Of a stretch of DNA of 64,000 nucleotides, positions 1 to 7,773 are shown piece by piece; positions within the stretch are counted from its first letter, which is position 1; each line of letters opens with the position of its first letter. A model generated the notes under the pieces. It saw nothing but the letters and a program-made list of their open reading frames with translations, searched no databases and was not told the DNA's origin. Origin of the DNA: Actinocatenispora rupis (GTDB taxonomy: Bacteria; Actinomycetota; Actinomycetes; Mycobacteriales; Micromonosporaceae); the NCBI RefSeq assembly GCF_016861975.1, contig NZ_BOMB01000016.1:62001-126000 (forward strand). Reading direction: 5' to 3'. The position numbers and the translations under genes are program-made.

Positions 1-1
1 C

Positions 2-1774
2 CCGCAGTACGCGCACTTCAGCGGCGGCTCGCACGACGAGCCGAACTGGGGGTCGGCGATCGTGCACGCCGCGCTCGCCACCTACCGGGCGTACGGCGAC
101 GAGCGGGTGCTCGCCGACAACTGGACCGCGATGACGCGCTATCTGGCGTACCTGACGGGAAAGGCATCGGGGAACCTGCTCGACTACGGGCTCGGCGACT
201 GGGGCGAACTCGGCCAGAACACGCCGATCGGCGTCGCGGCGAGCTACGGGTACCTGCGGACCGCGGCGGGCGTCGCCGAGGTGGCGCGGGTGCTCGGCCA
301 CGACCCGGCACCGTACGAGGCGCTCGCCGCGGACGTGCGCGCCGCGTTCAACGGCAGGTACGCGGACCCGGCGAACCACACGTACGCGAACGGGACGCAG
401 GCCGCGGACGCGTTCGCGCTCGACGCCGGGGTCGTCCCGGCCGCTGAGCGGGACGCGGTGCTCGACCACCTGGTCGCCGGGATCCGGCGCTACGGCAACC
501 ATCTGACCGTCGGCGAGATCGCTCTGCCTGCCGTCTTCCGGGTACTCGCCGCGGGCGGCCGGGACGACGTGGTGTGGGACGTGCTCGCCGCCACCGGCGA
601 CCCGAGCTACGGCTACCAGCTCGTCAAGGGCGCCACCACGCTCACCGAGTACTGGGACGGACCCACCGCGTACGGGTCGCAGAACCACTGGATGATCGGC
701 GCCATCGAGGACTGGTTCACCAGCCGGCTCGTCGGGCTCACCGCCGCGCCCGGCGCGGTCGGCTTCCGCGAGCTGCGGGTGGCACCGGTACCGGTCGGCG
801 ACCTGTGGCAGGTCCGCGGCAGCTACCGCACCCCGTACGGCGAGGCGGCCGTGTCGTGGCGGTGGACCGGGCACACCCTGACCCTGTCCGTACGGGTGCC
901 GGTCGGGGTCACCGCGACCGTCGTGCCGCCGCCCGGTACCACCGCGGTGCGCGCCCCGGACGGCGCGCAGCGCGTCGACGGCGGGTACCGGATCGGTTCG
1001 GGGGACTGGGATTTCACGGCGACGACCCGGACCGCCGCGCCCCGACCCCGGGACGTCCAGGTACTCGTCAACGCCCCGCGCGCCACGGTCCCGGTACTCG
1101 GCGACGAGCCGATCAGCGCCACGTTCGAGGTGCACAACCTCGGCGACCGTACGGTGTCGGTCACGCCGCGCGTCGCCGCGAGCGCCGGCTTCACCGCGCG
1201 GGCGTCCGCGTCCCGGCTGACGATCGGTCCACATCGGACGGTGCCGGTGACCGTGTCGCTGACCCGTACCGGTGACAGGGCCGACGGCACCGTGTCGCTC
1301 GCCGCGGCCGGTACCACCGGGACGGCGACGCTCGTCGGCACGGAGAACTGGGCGCGGGTTGCGACGATGGAGTCGTCCAGCGACCACAACGGATCGGCCG
1401 CGTTCTTCACCAACGACGGCAACACCGACTCCGCGTACTGGCACAACGGGGTCGGCGGGTGGAACGACGGGACGAGCAAGCAGTTCCCGGACACGCTGAC
1501 CGCGCGGTGGACGCATCCGGTGACGCTGAGCCGGGCCGTCATGTACACCCTGGACAGCGACCGGTATCCGGCGTCGGCGACCGGGCTGCGCGACTACGAC
1601 GTGCAGGTCGCCGACGGGGCCGGCTGGCGGACCGTGGCGTCGGTGCGCGGCAACACGGCCGGGCGGGTCGAGTCCCGGTTCGATCCGGTGTCGACGACCG
1701 CGCTGCGGCTGTCCATCACCGACACCAACGACCACGGGTACAGCCGGGTCGTCGAACTGGAGGCGTACGGCTGA
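2..1774 (+). CDS. alpha-L-rhamnosidase, GH78 family, 3' part (5' end outside window)
   Basis: The reading frame is open from base 2, so the gene begins upstream of the window and about 590 C-terminal residues are seen. The first visible residues (SGGSHDEPNWGSAIV) and the later TEYWDGPTAYGSQNHWM segment match the (alpha/alpha)6 barrel of GH78 rhamnosidases, which release terminal L-rhamnose from glycosides. After the barrel comes a beta-sandwich, then a NEW3/Ig-like segment (near ATFEVHNLGDRTVSV), and a C-terminal galactose-binding-like (F5/8, CBM32-type) domain starting near ENWARVATMESSSDHNG. That layout suits a secreted polysaccharide-degrading enzyme, but the signal peptide cannot be checked. 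A strong hairpin follows the stop codon. Confidence 0.88.
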   Translation, partial: PQYAHFSGGSHDEPNWGSAIVHAALATYRAYGDERVLADNWTAMTRYLAYLTGKASGNLLDYGLGDWGELGQNTPIGVAASYGYLRTAAGVAEVARVLGHDPAPYEALAADVRAAFNGRYADPANHTYANGTQAADAFALDAGVVPAAERDAVLDHLVAGIRRYGNHLTVGEIALPAVFRVLAAGGRDDVVWDVLAATGDPSYGYQLVKGATTLTEYWDGPTAYGSQNHWMIGAIEDWFTSRLVGLTAAPGAVGFRELRVAPVPVGDLWQVRGSYRTPYGEAAVSWRWTGHTLTLSVRVPVGVTATVVPPPGTTAVRAPDGAQRVDGGYRIGSGDWDFTATTRTAAPRPRDVQVLVNAPRATVPVLGDEPISATFEVHNLGDRTVSVTPRVAASAGFTARASASRLTIGPHRTVPVTVSLTRTGDRADGTVSLAAAGTTGTATLVGTENWARVATMESSSDHNGSAAFFTNDGNTDSAYWHNGVGGWNDGTSKQFPDTLTARWTHPVTLSRAVMYTLDSDRYPASATGLRDYDVQVADGAGWRTVASVRGNTAGRVESRFDPVSTTALRLSITDTNDHGYSRVVELEAYG

Positions 1775-1780
1775 CCGACC

Positions 1781-1805
1781 GACCCCGGCGCGCGCCGCCG
1801 GGGTC
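1781..1805. terminator. Bidirectional hairpin terminator
   Basis: Perfect 10-bp arms GACCCCGGCG and CGCCGGGGTC with a 5-nt loop lie between the convergent rhamnosidase (+) and GNAT (-) genes. The arm overlaps the GNAT stop codon. There is no U-tract, as is usual for actinomycete terminators. Confidence 0.6.
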
Positions 1806-2271
1806 AGTCCAATCGCAGCACGTATTCCCCGGTCACCTCGCCGCGGCCGTTCGCGAAGCCGGAGTCCTCGCCGACGACGCGGAAACCGTTGCGCTCCAAC
1901 ACCCGCAGCGAGCCCGGGTTGCCCTTGGCGACCCGGGCCGCGATCGGCCGGGTCGACACCTCCGCCAGCAGCAGCCCCAGCGCGGCGGTCGCCACGCCCT
2001 TGCCCCACCAGGCGCGGTCCACCCAGTACGTCACCTCGGTGTCGCCGTCCATCTCGAACGTGGCGATGCTGCCGACGACGGTGTCGTCCACCGTGATCGT
2101 GCGCTGGAACACGGTCGGGTTCGCCGTGTTCCGCGCCCAGTGCGCGTCGAACGCGGCCCGGTCGTCCGGATCGGCCGCGGTGAACGCGGCCATCCGCACG
2201 GCCTCCGGGTCACGCTGGAAGGCGAAGAAGTGGTCGAGGTCGGTCGGCCGGGTCTGCCGCAAGGTCACCAT
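1804..2271 (-). CDS. GNAT family N-acetyltransferase (155 aa)
   Basis: The protein has the GNAT fold, which transfers an acetyl group from acetyl-CoA to an amine. The order of elements fits: an N-terminal LRQTRPTDLDHFFAFQ segment, a central GSIATFEMDGDTEVTYWVDRAW strand pair, the acetyl-CoA loop WGKGVATAAL around residues 90-100, and a C-terminal NPGSLRVLERNGFRVVGE motif typical of the RimJ/RimL-like group. The ATG at 2271 is chosen because homology-like sequence begins there; the frame stays open upstream but is not GNAT-like. The gene lies 29 nt before the end of the second rhamnosidase on the same strand. The substrate is unknown. Confidence 0.85.
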   Translation of the reverse strand: MVTLRQTRPTDLDHFFAFQRDPEAVRMAAFTAADPDDRAAFDAHWARNTANPTVFQRTITVDDTVVGSIATFEMDGDTEVTYWVDRAWWGKGVATAALGLLLAEVSTRPIAARVAKGNPGSLRVLERNGFRVVGEDSGFANGRGEVTGEYVLRLD

Positions 2272-2300
2272 CCGGCCATCGTCACACCGGGGTACGACAA

Positions 2301-5300
2301 TCAGCCGCCGAACGCGTACCGCCCCGACCCGGTCGTGACCACCGTCGTACCGTCCGGGCCGGGTGCGACGGCGAGTACGCCGGGCTCGTCGGACGCGGGG
2401 GCGGCGGTACCGGCCGGCAGGTGCACGTCCGCGGTGGTGTTCGGCGGCACCGTCACGTCCAGCCGGAACGGCCCGAGCGACCACGCCACCTCGACCGTGC
2501 CGTACCCGGTGTCCAGGGTGGTGGTGGCGCTCGTGACCCCGCCGCCCGGCCGGGGCCGCACGGTGATCCGCCGGTACCCGGGCTCCGCGGGGGCGAGGCC
2601 GCCGAGCGTGCGGTACAGGAAGTCCCCGACCGCGCCGTACGCGTAGTGGTTGAAGGAGGTCATGCCGGGATCGGCGAAGCCGCGCGCGTCGCTCCACGAG
2701 TCCCAGCGCTCCCAGATCGTCGTCGCGTCCCCGCGCACGATCGGGTACAGCCACGACGGATACTCCTCCTGCCGGAGCAACGCGTACGCCAGATCGGGCC
2801 GGCCGCCGTCGGCGAGCGCGTCGAGCAGCCAGGGAGTACCGAGGAATCCGGTGGTGAGGTGGGTGTTGCGGGCCAGCACCTCGGCGGCGAGCCGGGCGAC
2901 CGCCAGCGGCGCCTCGTCGGCGGTGAGCAGGCCGGCGGTCAGCGCGAGCACGTACCCGGTCTGGGTGCCGCCGGCGACTCGCCCGCCGCCGCCGAGATGC
3001 CGGCGCCGGAAGCGGTCCCGGGCCCGGTCGGCGATCGCGTCGAACGCACCGGCACCGTCCACATCGGACACCACGCGCGCCAGCCCGGCCGCGACCCGCG
3101 CCGTGTACGCGAGGTACGCGTCGTTCACCACGTCCTTGTCGGTCGGCGTCACCGCGAGCCAGTCGGCGAAGCCGCCGGACGGGTGCCGCGGCGCGTCGTC
3201 CCGGTCCAGGTACGCCAGCCACCGGCGCATCGCGGGCAGGCACTCGCGGACCACCCGGTCGTCGCCGTACGCCCGCCACAGCCGGTCCGGCACGATCACG
3301 ATCGCGTCGCCCCAGCCGGGACTCGCCGCCTGGTCCGGGTCGAGCTGCCCGGTCAGTACGTCCGGCGCCACGTGCGCCACCGCGCCGTCCGCGCGCTGCG
3401 CGTCACGTACGTCGGTCAGCCAGGCGCGCAGGAACGCCGACACGTCGTGGTTGAACGCCGCGGTCGCCGCGAACACCTGCGCGTCGCCGGTCCAGCCCAG
3501 CCGCTCGTCCCGCTGCGGGCAGTCCGTCGGTACCGACAGGAAGTTGCCGCGCTGGCCCCGGACTATGTTGTCCTGCAAGCGGTTCAGCGTCCCGTCCGAG
3601 CAGCGGAACGTGCCCGTCGCCGGCATGTCCGCGTACACCACTAGTGCCGTCACGTCGGCGGCGTCCAGCTCGCCCGGCACGCCCGTGACCTCCGCGTACC
3701 GGAAGCCGTGCGTGGTGAACTCCGGCTCCACCGTCTCGCCCGCCTCGTCACCCCGCAGCACGTACTCGTCGGTCGCGCGGGCGGTGCGCAGCGCCTCCGT
3801 GTACAGCTCGCCGGTGTGGTCGAGCATCTCCGCGTGCCGCAGCACGATCCGGGTACCGGCCGGGCCACGGGCGCGCAGCCGCACCCAGCCCACCAGGTTC
3901 TCGCCGAAGTCCACGATCCAGCGGGCGCCGCCGCGCCGCTCCACCCGCCGTGCCGGCACCTCGCGCTGTACCCGGATCGGCGGTTTGGTGGCCGCCTCGA
4001 CCGTGCCGCGCGGCCCCGACACCTCCACCGCCGCCGGCCAGTCCGCGCCGAAACCGGGTTTGTCCCACCCGACGGGCTCGGCCCGCGCGTCGATCACCGT
4101 GCCGTTCTGCAGATCCGCGTACCGCACCGCGCCCGTCCCCGTACGCCAGGCGGTGTCGGTGCCGATCACCTCGTGCCGGCCGTCGTCGGTCCACACGTGC
4201 AGCTCCGCCCGGAACGACCGCGTCCGTCCATAGTGGAACGAGCGGCAGAACCCCACGTTCCCGGCGTACCAGCCGTCGGCGACGACCGCGCCGAGCGCGT
4301 TGCCGCCGGACCGCAGCTGCGCGGTCACGTCGTACGTGCGGTAGCCGAGGCGGGTCGCGTAGTCCGTCCAGCCCGGCGCGAGATGCTCGTCGCCGACCTG
4401 GGATCCGTTCAGCCGCACCGAGTACACGCCGCCAGCCGTCGCGTACAGCCGGGCGCGGCGGACCCGGCCGGACACCGTGAACTCGCGGCGCAGGTACGGA
4501 CTCGGCCGGTGGGTCAACGGATCCCGGCCCCACGGCGGTGCGCCGTGCGCACCCAGCGACACCGCGAGCGCGTCCCCGACCCGCCAGGTGTCGTCCGTGC
4601 CGACCGTGAGCGGGGCGAGCCCGTCGAGCGCGATGTCCAGCCGCCCCACCAGGTTCCCGGAGCCGGACCGGACCGCGATCGTGTTGCGCCCGGGCCGCAG
4701 CGCGGACAGCGCCGACCCGACCGCCGGTACGTCGAGGTCGTTGACCGACACGGTGACCGCCGGGACCGTCCCGTCCGTCGCGGTGCCGTCGCCCGGATCC
4801 GGTGGCGCGGCGGTGAAGACCGCGTCGGCGGTGAGCACCCGCCGGCCCGCCGGCAGCTCGAACTCCGTCGTGAACACCGCCGGACCCGGCTCCACCGCGC
4901 CGATCCGGTGCAGCGACCGCAACGGCGCCACCGTGTCGAGGTCGGGCGGCGCCGGCTCGTCCCGTTCGACCGCGGAGGTCACCCAGCACGACGCGGCGCC
5001 GAAACCGCCCAGCAGACCGGTTTCCCAGCCGCCCGGCTCCGACCACGCCGTCCACTCGCCGTCCGCGCCCCGCACCCGCACCCGCGCCCGGTACGGGGTG
5101 GACGGCCGCAACGCCGGCCCCGCGTACGGGATGCCGGTGCTCCGGTCCGACTCCACCGTGCCCGAGTCCCACAGCACGTCGCCGCCCGCCGGGTCCGCCC
5201 CCGCCCCGACCACCACCTGGTACGCCGACTGCGCGAGCCCGCGACCGTCCCCGTCCAGCCGCCACGACAGCAGCGGGGCCGGTTCGTCGACCCCGATCGG

Positions 5301-5369
5301 CTCGACCCGACGATCGACCCGCAACCCGGTCACCCGCACGACCGACCACCCACTTTCCTTTCGTGGCAA
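2301..5369 (-). CDS. alpha-L-rhamnosidase, GH78 family (up to 1022 aa)
   Basis: This is a full-length GH78 enzyme. N-terminal residues LRVDRRVEPIGVDEPAPLLSW are the usual fibronectin-like start of the family. The catalytic stretch TDCPQRDERLGWTGD, around residues 610-625, carries the acidic residues conserved in inverting rhamnosidases, and SFNHYAYGAVGDFLY is the barrel-closing motif. No signal peptide is visible, so it may act inside the cell on imported rhamnosides. The start is uncertain: the longest frame begins with TTG at 5369 without a ribosome site, while GTG at 5339 has AAGGAAAG upstream at a rather long spacing. It is the second GH78 gene in 5 kb, on the opposite strand to the first. 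Confidence 0.9.
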   Translation of the reverse strand: MPRKESGWSVVRVTGLRVDRRVEPIGVDEPAPLLSWRLDGDGRGLAQSAYQVVVGAGADPAGGDVLWDSGTVESDRSTGIPYAGPALRPSTPYRARVRVRGADGEWTAWSEPGGWETGLLGGFGAASCWVTSAVERDEPAPPDLDTVAPLRSLHRIGAVEPGPAVFTTEFELPAGRRVLTADAVFTAAPPDPGDGTATDGTVPAVTVSVNDLDVPAVGSALSALRPGRNTIAVRSGSGNLVGRLDIALDGLAPLTVGTDDTWRVGDALAVSLGAHGAPPWGRDPLTHRPSPYLRREFTVSGRVRRARLYATAGGVYSVRLNGSQVGDEHLAPGWTDYATRLGYRTYDVTAQLRSGGNALGAVVADGWYAGNVGFCRSFHYGRTRSFRAELHVWTDDGRHEVIGTDTAWRTGTGAVRYADLQNGTVIDARAEPVGWDKPGFGADWPAAVEVSGPRGTVEAATKPPIRVQREVPARRVERRGGARWIVDFGENLVGWVRLRARGPAGTRIVLRHAEMLDHTGELYTEALRTARATDEYVLRGDEAGETVEPEFTTHGFRYAEVTGVPGELDAADVTALVVYADMPATGTFRCSDGTLNRLQDNIVRGQRGNFLSVPTDCPQRDERLGWTGDAQVFAATAAFNHDVSAFLRAWLTDVRDAQRADGAVAHVAPDVLTGQLDPDQAASPGWGDAIVIVPDRLWRAYGDDRVVRECLPAMRRWLAYLDRDDAPRHPSGGFADWLAVTPTDKDVVNDAYLAYTARVAAGLARVVSDVDGAGAFDAIADRARDRFRRRHLGGGGRVAGGTQTGYVLALTAGLLTADEAPLAVARLAAEVLARNTHLTTGFLGTPWLLDALADGGRPDLAYALLRQEEYPSWLYPIVRGDATTIWERWDSWSDARGFADPGMTSFNHYAYGAVGDFLYRTLGGLAPAEPGYRRITVRPRPGGGVTSATTTLDTGYGTVEVAWSLGPFRLDVTVPPNTTADVHLPAGTAAPASDEPGVLAVAPGPDGTTVVTTGSGRYAFGG

Positions 5370-5393
5370 CGTATGGACCGGTCGGGAACGCTG

Positions 5394-6389
5394 TCAAGAT
5401 CGTTCAACCACGTGAACCGGATACCGGCGGGCGAGCGCCACGACCCGGTCGCCCAACGACGACGGCGCGCCCGCGACCGCCAGCCGCGCGGCGTGCCGCA
5501 GCACCCGTCCGGTACGCGCGGATCCGGTCGTCGTGCTGCCCAGCAACCGGTCGGCGACCCGGCCGGCGTCCACCCAGTCGCGCAGCGCGAGGCGCGCGAC
5601 GAGCAACTGCGCCCCCACCACCATCCGGTACTGCGGCGCCCCGTCGGCGTCCAGCCGGGTGGCGCGGTCGAGCGGCGCCGCCGCGGCCGCCACGTCACCG
5701 AGATCCAGGTACGCCGCGCCCTCGTGGCCGGCGATCTCCGCCTCGTCGATCCACCACGCCCACGCCGGATCCGCGGCGGCGCCGCCGTCGAGCAGCAACC
5801 CGCGTGCCCGGTCGAACTCCGCCCGCGCGGCCCCCGCCTGCCCCGTCGCCGCGTACGCCCGCGCGGACCGTACCCGGAACATCGCCTCGACCCGGGGTGT
5901 CAGGTGGCCGCGGCGCAGCGTCGCGTCGACGAGAGTCCGGGTGTGGGTCGCGCGGCCGAGTTGCGTCTCGTGCAGCGTCGTCACCAGCAGCGTGAGCAGT
6001 TCGGTGTCCCGGTCGCCGGCTGCCCTGGCCAGTCGCAGCGCCGTACGGTTGAGTCGCGTCGCCTCGGCGTGCCGTTCGGCGTCGACGTGGATCCAACCGG
6101 CGACCTGTGCCAGTTCCGCTGCCGCGCAACGGATCCCGCGCACCGTGTCCGCCGCGCGGCGGCTCCGGGCGACGCTGCCCCGGGCGACGCGGTGCCGGAC
6201 GAGATGGTCCCGGGCGAGCGCGACCGTGCGGGCGGCGAGGTCGGCGACCTGCTCGCCACCGGTACGGCCGTCCAACGCGACGAGGCGGCGCGCGCTCTCC
6301 CGCAGCCAGCCCTCCGGATCGTCGCCGGGCGGACCGACGGGCAGCACCGCGGGTACGGGTGGTGACGCGTCGTGTCCACGGTCGGTCAT
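5394..6389 (-). CDS. TPR-like protein related to regulator sensor domains (331 aa)
   Basis: The product is alanine- and arginine-rich and almost entirely helical. Helix pairs such as HAEATRLNRTALRLARAAGDRDTEL and GAARAEFDRARGLLLDGG resemble the tetratricopeptide half of actinobacterial XRE-type regulators, but no DNA-binding helix-turn-helix is seen, so it may be a stand-alone TPR protein. The ATG at 6389 has a good ribosome site (GGAGG, spacing about 4). It lies downstream of the desaturase but is separated from it by a large palindrome, so it probably has its own promoter. No precise role can be given. Confidence 0.7.
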   Translation of the reverse strand: MTDRGHDASPPVPAVLPVGPPGDDPEGWLRESARRLVALDGRTGGEQVADLAARTVALARDHLVRHRVARGSVARSRRAADTVRGIRCAAAELAQVAGWIHVDAERHAEATRLNRTALRLARAAGDRDTELLTLLVTTLHETQLGRATHTRTLVDATLRRGHLTPRVEAMFRVRSARAYAATGQAGAARAEFDRARGLLLDGGAAADPAWAWWIDEAEIAGHEGAAYLDLGDVAAAAAPLDRATRLDADGAPQYRMVVGAQLLVARLALRDWVDAGRVADRLLGSTTTGSARTGRVLRHAARLAVAGAPSSLGDRVVALARRYPVHVVERS

Positions 6390-6462
6390 GGCACCTCCGG
6401 CGGCTCCGCGTGCGGCATCGACCCTATGCGGCGCCGCCCGGGCCGAGCCGGGGAGGTTCGGC

Positions 6463-6524
6463 CGCGCCTTTGCTCTGCCTACCAATACGCATCGATGCGT
6501 ATACGTAAGCAGAGCAGAGGCGCG
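6463..6524. repeat. 62-bp near-perfect palindrome downstream of the desaturase
   Basis: The two 31-nt halves pair with only three mismatches and one G-T wobble, and the centre is an 18-bp perfect palindrome (ATACGCATCGATGCGTAT, 6485-6502) with no loop. It begins 8 nt after the desaturase stop codon and ends 74 nt before the next ATG on the same strand. It may be a terminator, a protein-binding site or a cruciform-prone element. The region 6390-6532 otherwise holds no gene. Confidence 0.75.
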
Positions 6525-6532
6525 CGGAACCG

Positions 6533-7561
6533 CTACCCCCGCCCGTCGGTGCGCAGCGGGGTGCCGACGTCGTGCAGCGCGTGCAAAGCGCGGGCGTACG
6601 AGCGGGGCAGCGACTCCTCCTCGTACGGCACGCCCAGCTCGGCGCAGTACGCGCGGACGATCGGTTGGGCGCGGCGCAGCGCCGGCCGGGGCATGGAGGG
6701 GAAGAGGTGGTGTTCGATCTGGTAGTTGAGGCCGCCGAGCAGCCAGTCGGTGAGCACCCCGCCGCGTACGTTGCGGGAGGTGAGCACCTGGCGGCGCAGG
6801 AAGTCCAGCTTCTGGTCGGGCCCGAGTACGGGCATTCCCTTGTGGTTGGGCGCGAACGACAGTCCCATGTAGACACCGAACAGGCCCTGCTGCACGGCGA
6901 GGAAGACGAGCGCCTTGCCGGGCGGGAGTACGACGAACAGGGCGGTGAGGTAGCCGACGACGTGCAGGGCGAGCAGAAGTCCCTCGCGCGCCGGTCGCGG
7001 CACCTGCCGGCCGAACGCCGAGCGGAACCCGGACACGTGCAGGTTCAGCGCCTCCAGCGTCAGCAGCGGCAGGAACAGCACGCCCTGCCACCGGGTCACG
7101 AACCGCTGGAATCCACTCGTGGTACGCGCCTGGTCGTGCGTCCACCGCACCACTCCGGGCGCCACGTCCGGATCGTGGTCGAGCTGGTTGGGATGGGCGT
7201 GGTGCCGGTTGTGCTTGTCGACCCACCAGCCCTGGCCGAGCCCGATGAGCAGGTTGCCGAGGACGAGACCCATCCGCTCGGCGGTACGCCGGGACGCGGT
7301 GACCTGCCGGTGCCCCACCTCGTGCCCGGCGAACGCGACCTGGGTGAACGCGATCGCCATCAGCACGGCGATCCCGAGCTGCCACCACGAGTCGCCGACG
7401 ACCGCGAAGCCGACCCAGACCAGCGCGTACAGGGCGAGGGTGGAGCCGAGCGCGATCGCCTGATACCCGGGGCGTCGGCGCAGCAGCCCGGCCGCCGCGA
7501 TCCGGCGCGACAGTTCGGCATAGTCACTTCCCGCCCGTACGGCGGTCACCGGTGTGCTCAC
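6533..7561 (-). CDS. Membrane fatty-acid desaturase (342 aa)
   Basis: The protein shows the three histidine boxes of integral membrane di-iron desaturases in the right order: HEVGH, then HNRHHAHPN, then NYQIEHHLFP. The spacing and the QIEHH form are those of acyl-CoA/acyl-lipid front-end-type desaturases, such as the mycobacterial DesA3 group. Four hydrophobic segments flank the boxes. It would insert a double bond in membrane acyl chains using O2 and an electron donor. GTG at 7561 is chosen because the desaturase-like sequence (STPVTAVRAGSDYAELSRRI) starts there; the frame stays open upstream in Gly/Arg-rich sequence. No ferredoxin or reductase partner is adjacent. Confidence 0.9.
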   Translation of the reverse strand: MSTPVTAVRAGSDYAELSRRIAAAGLLRRRPGYQAIALGSTLALYALVWVGFAVVGDSWWQLGIAVLMAIAFTQVAFAGHEVGHRQVTASRRTAERMGLVLGNLLIGLGQGWWVDKHNRHHAHPNQLDHDPDVAPGVVRWTHDQARTTSGFQRFVTRWQGVLFLPLLTLEALNLHVSGFRSAFGRQVPRPAREGLLLALHVVGYLTALFVVLPPGKALVFLAVQQGLFGVYMGLSFAPNHKGMPVLGPDQKLDFLRRQVLTSRNVRGGVLTDWLLGGLNYQIEHHLFPSMPRPALRRAQPIVRAYCAELGVPYEEESLPRSYARALHALHDVGTPLRTDGRG

Positions 7562-7708
7562 CGGTCCAGCCTGCCCGCGGTACCCGGTGCGCACAGTGCC
7601 GCCCGCACCCGGCTCCGCCCTGGGGCCAGCCCCACCCCATCGGCCGCCCATCAACCAGCCGGCCCACCCTGACCGCCGCGGTCGTCCGGCCTGCCGGCCC
7701 GCCCGTCA

Positions 7709-7748
7709 GTCGACGCCGCACCGTTCGGTCGGTGCCCCAGGCGTCGAC
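7709..7748. terminator. Hairpin terminator downstream of selB
   Basis: Nested perfect arms GTCGACGCC/GGCGTCGAC (9 bp) and GCACCG/CGGTGC (6 bp) form one long stem with a small bulge and a TTCGGT loop. It lies 26 nt past the selB stop codon. Confidence 0.6.
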
Positions 7749-7773
7749 GTCGCAAGGTCGGCTGGCGCACCCG

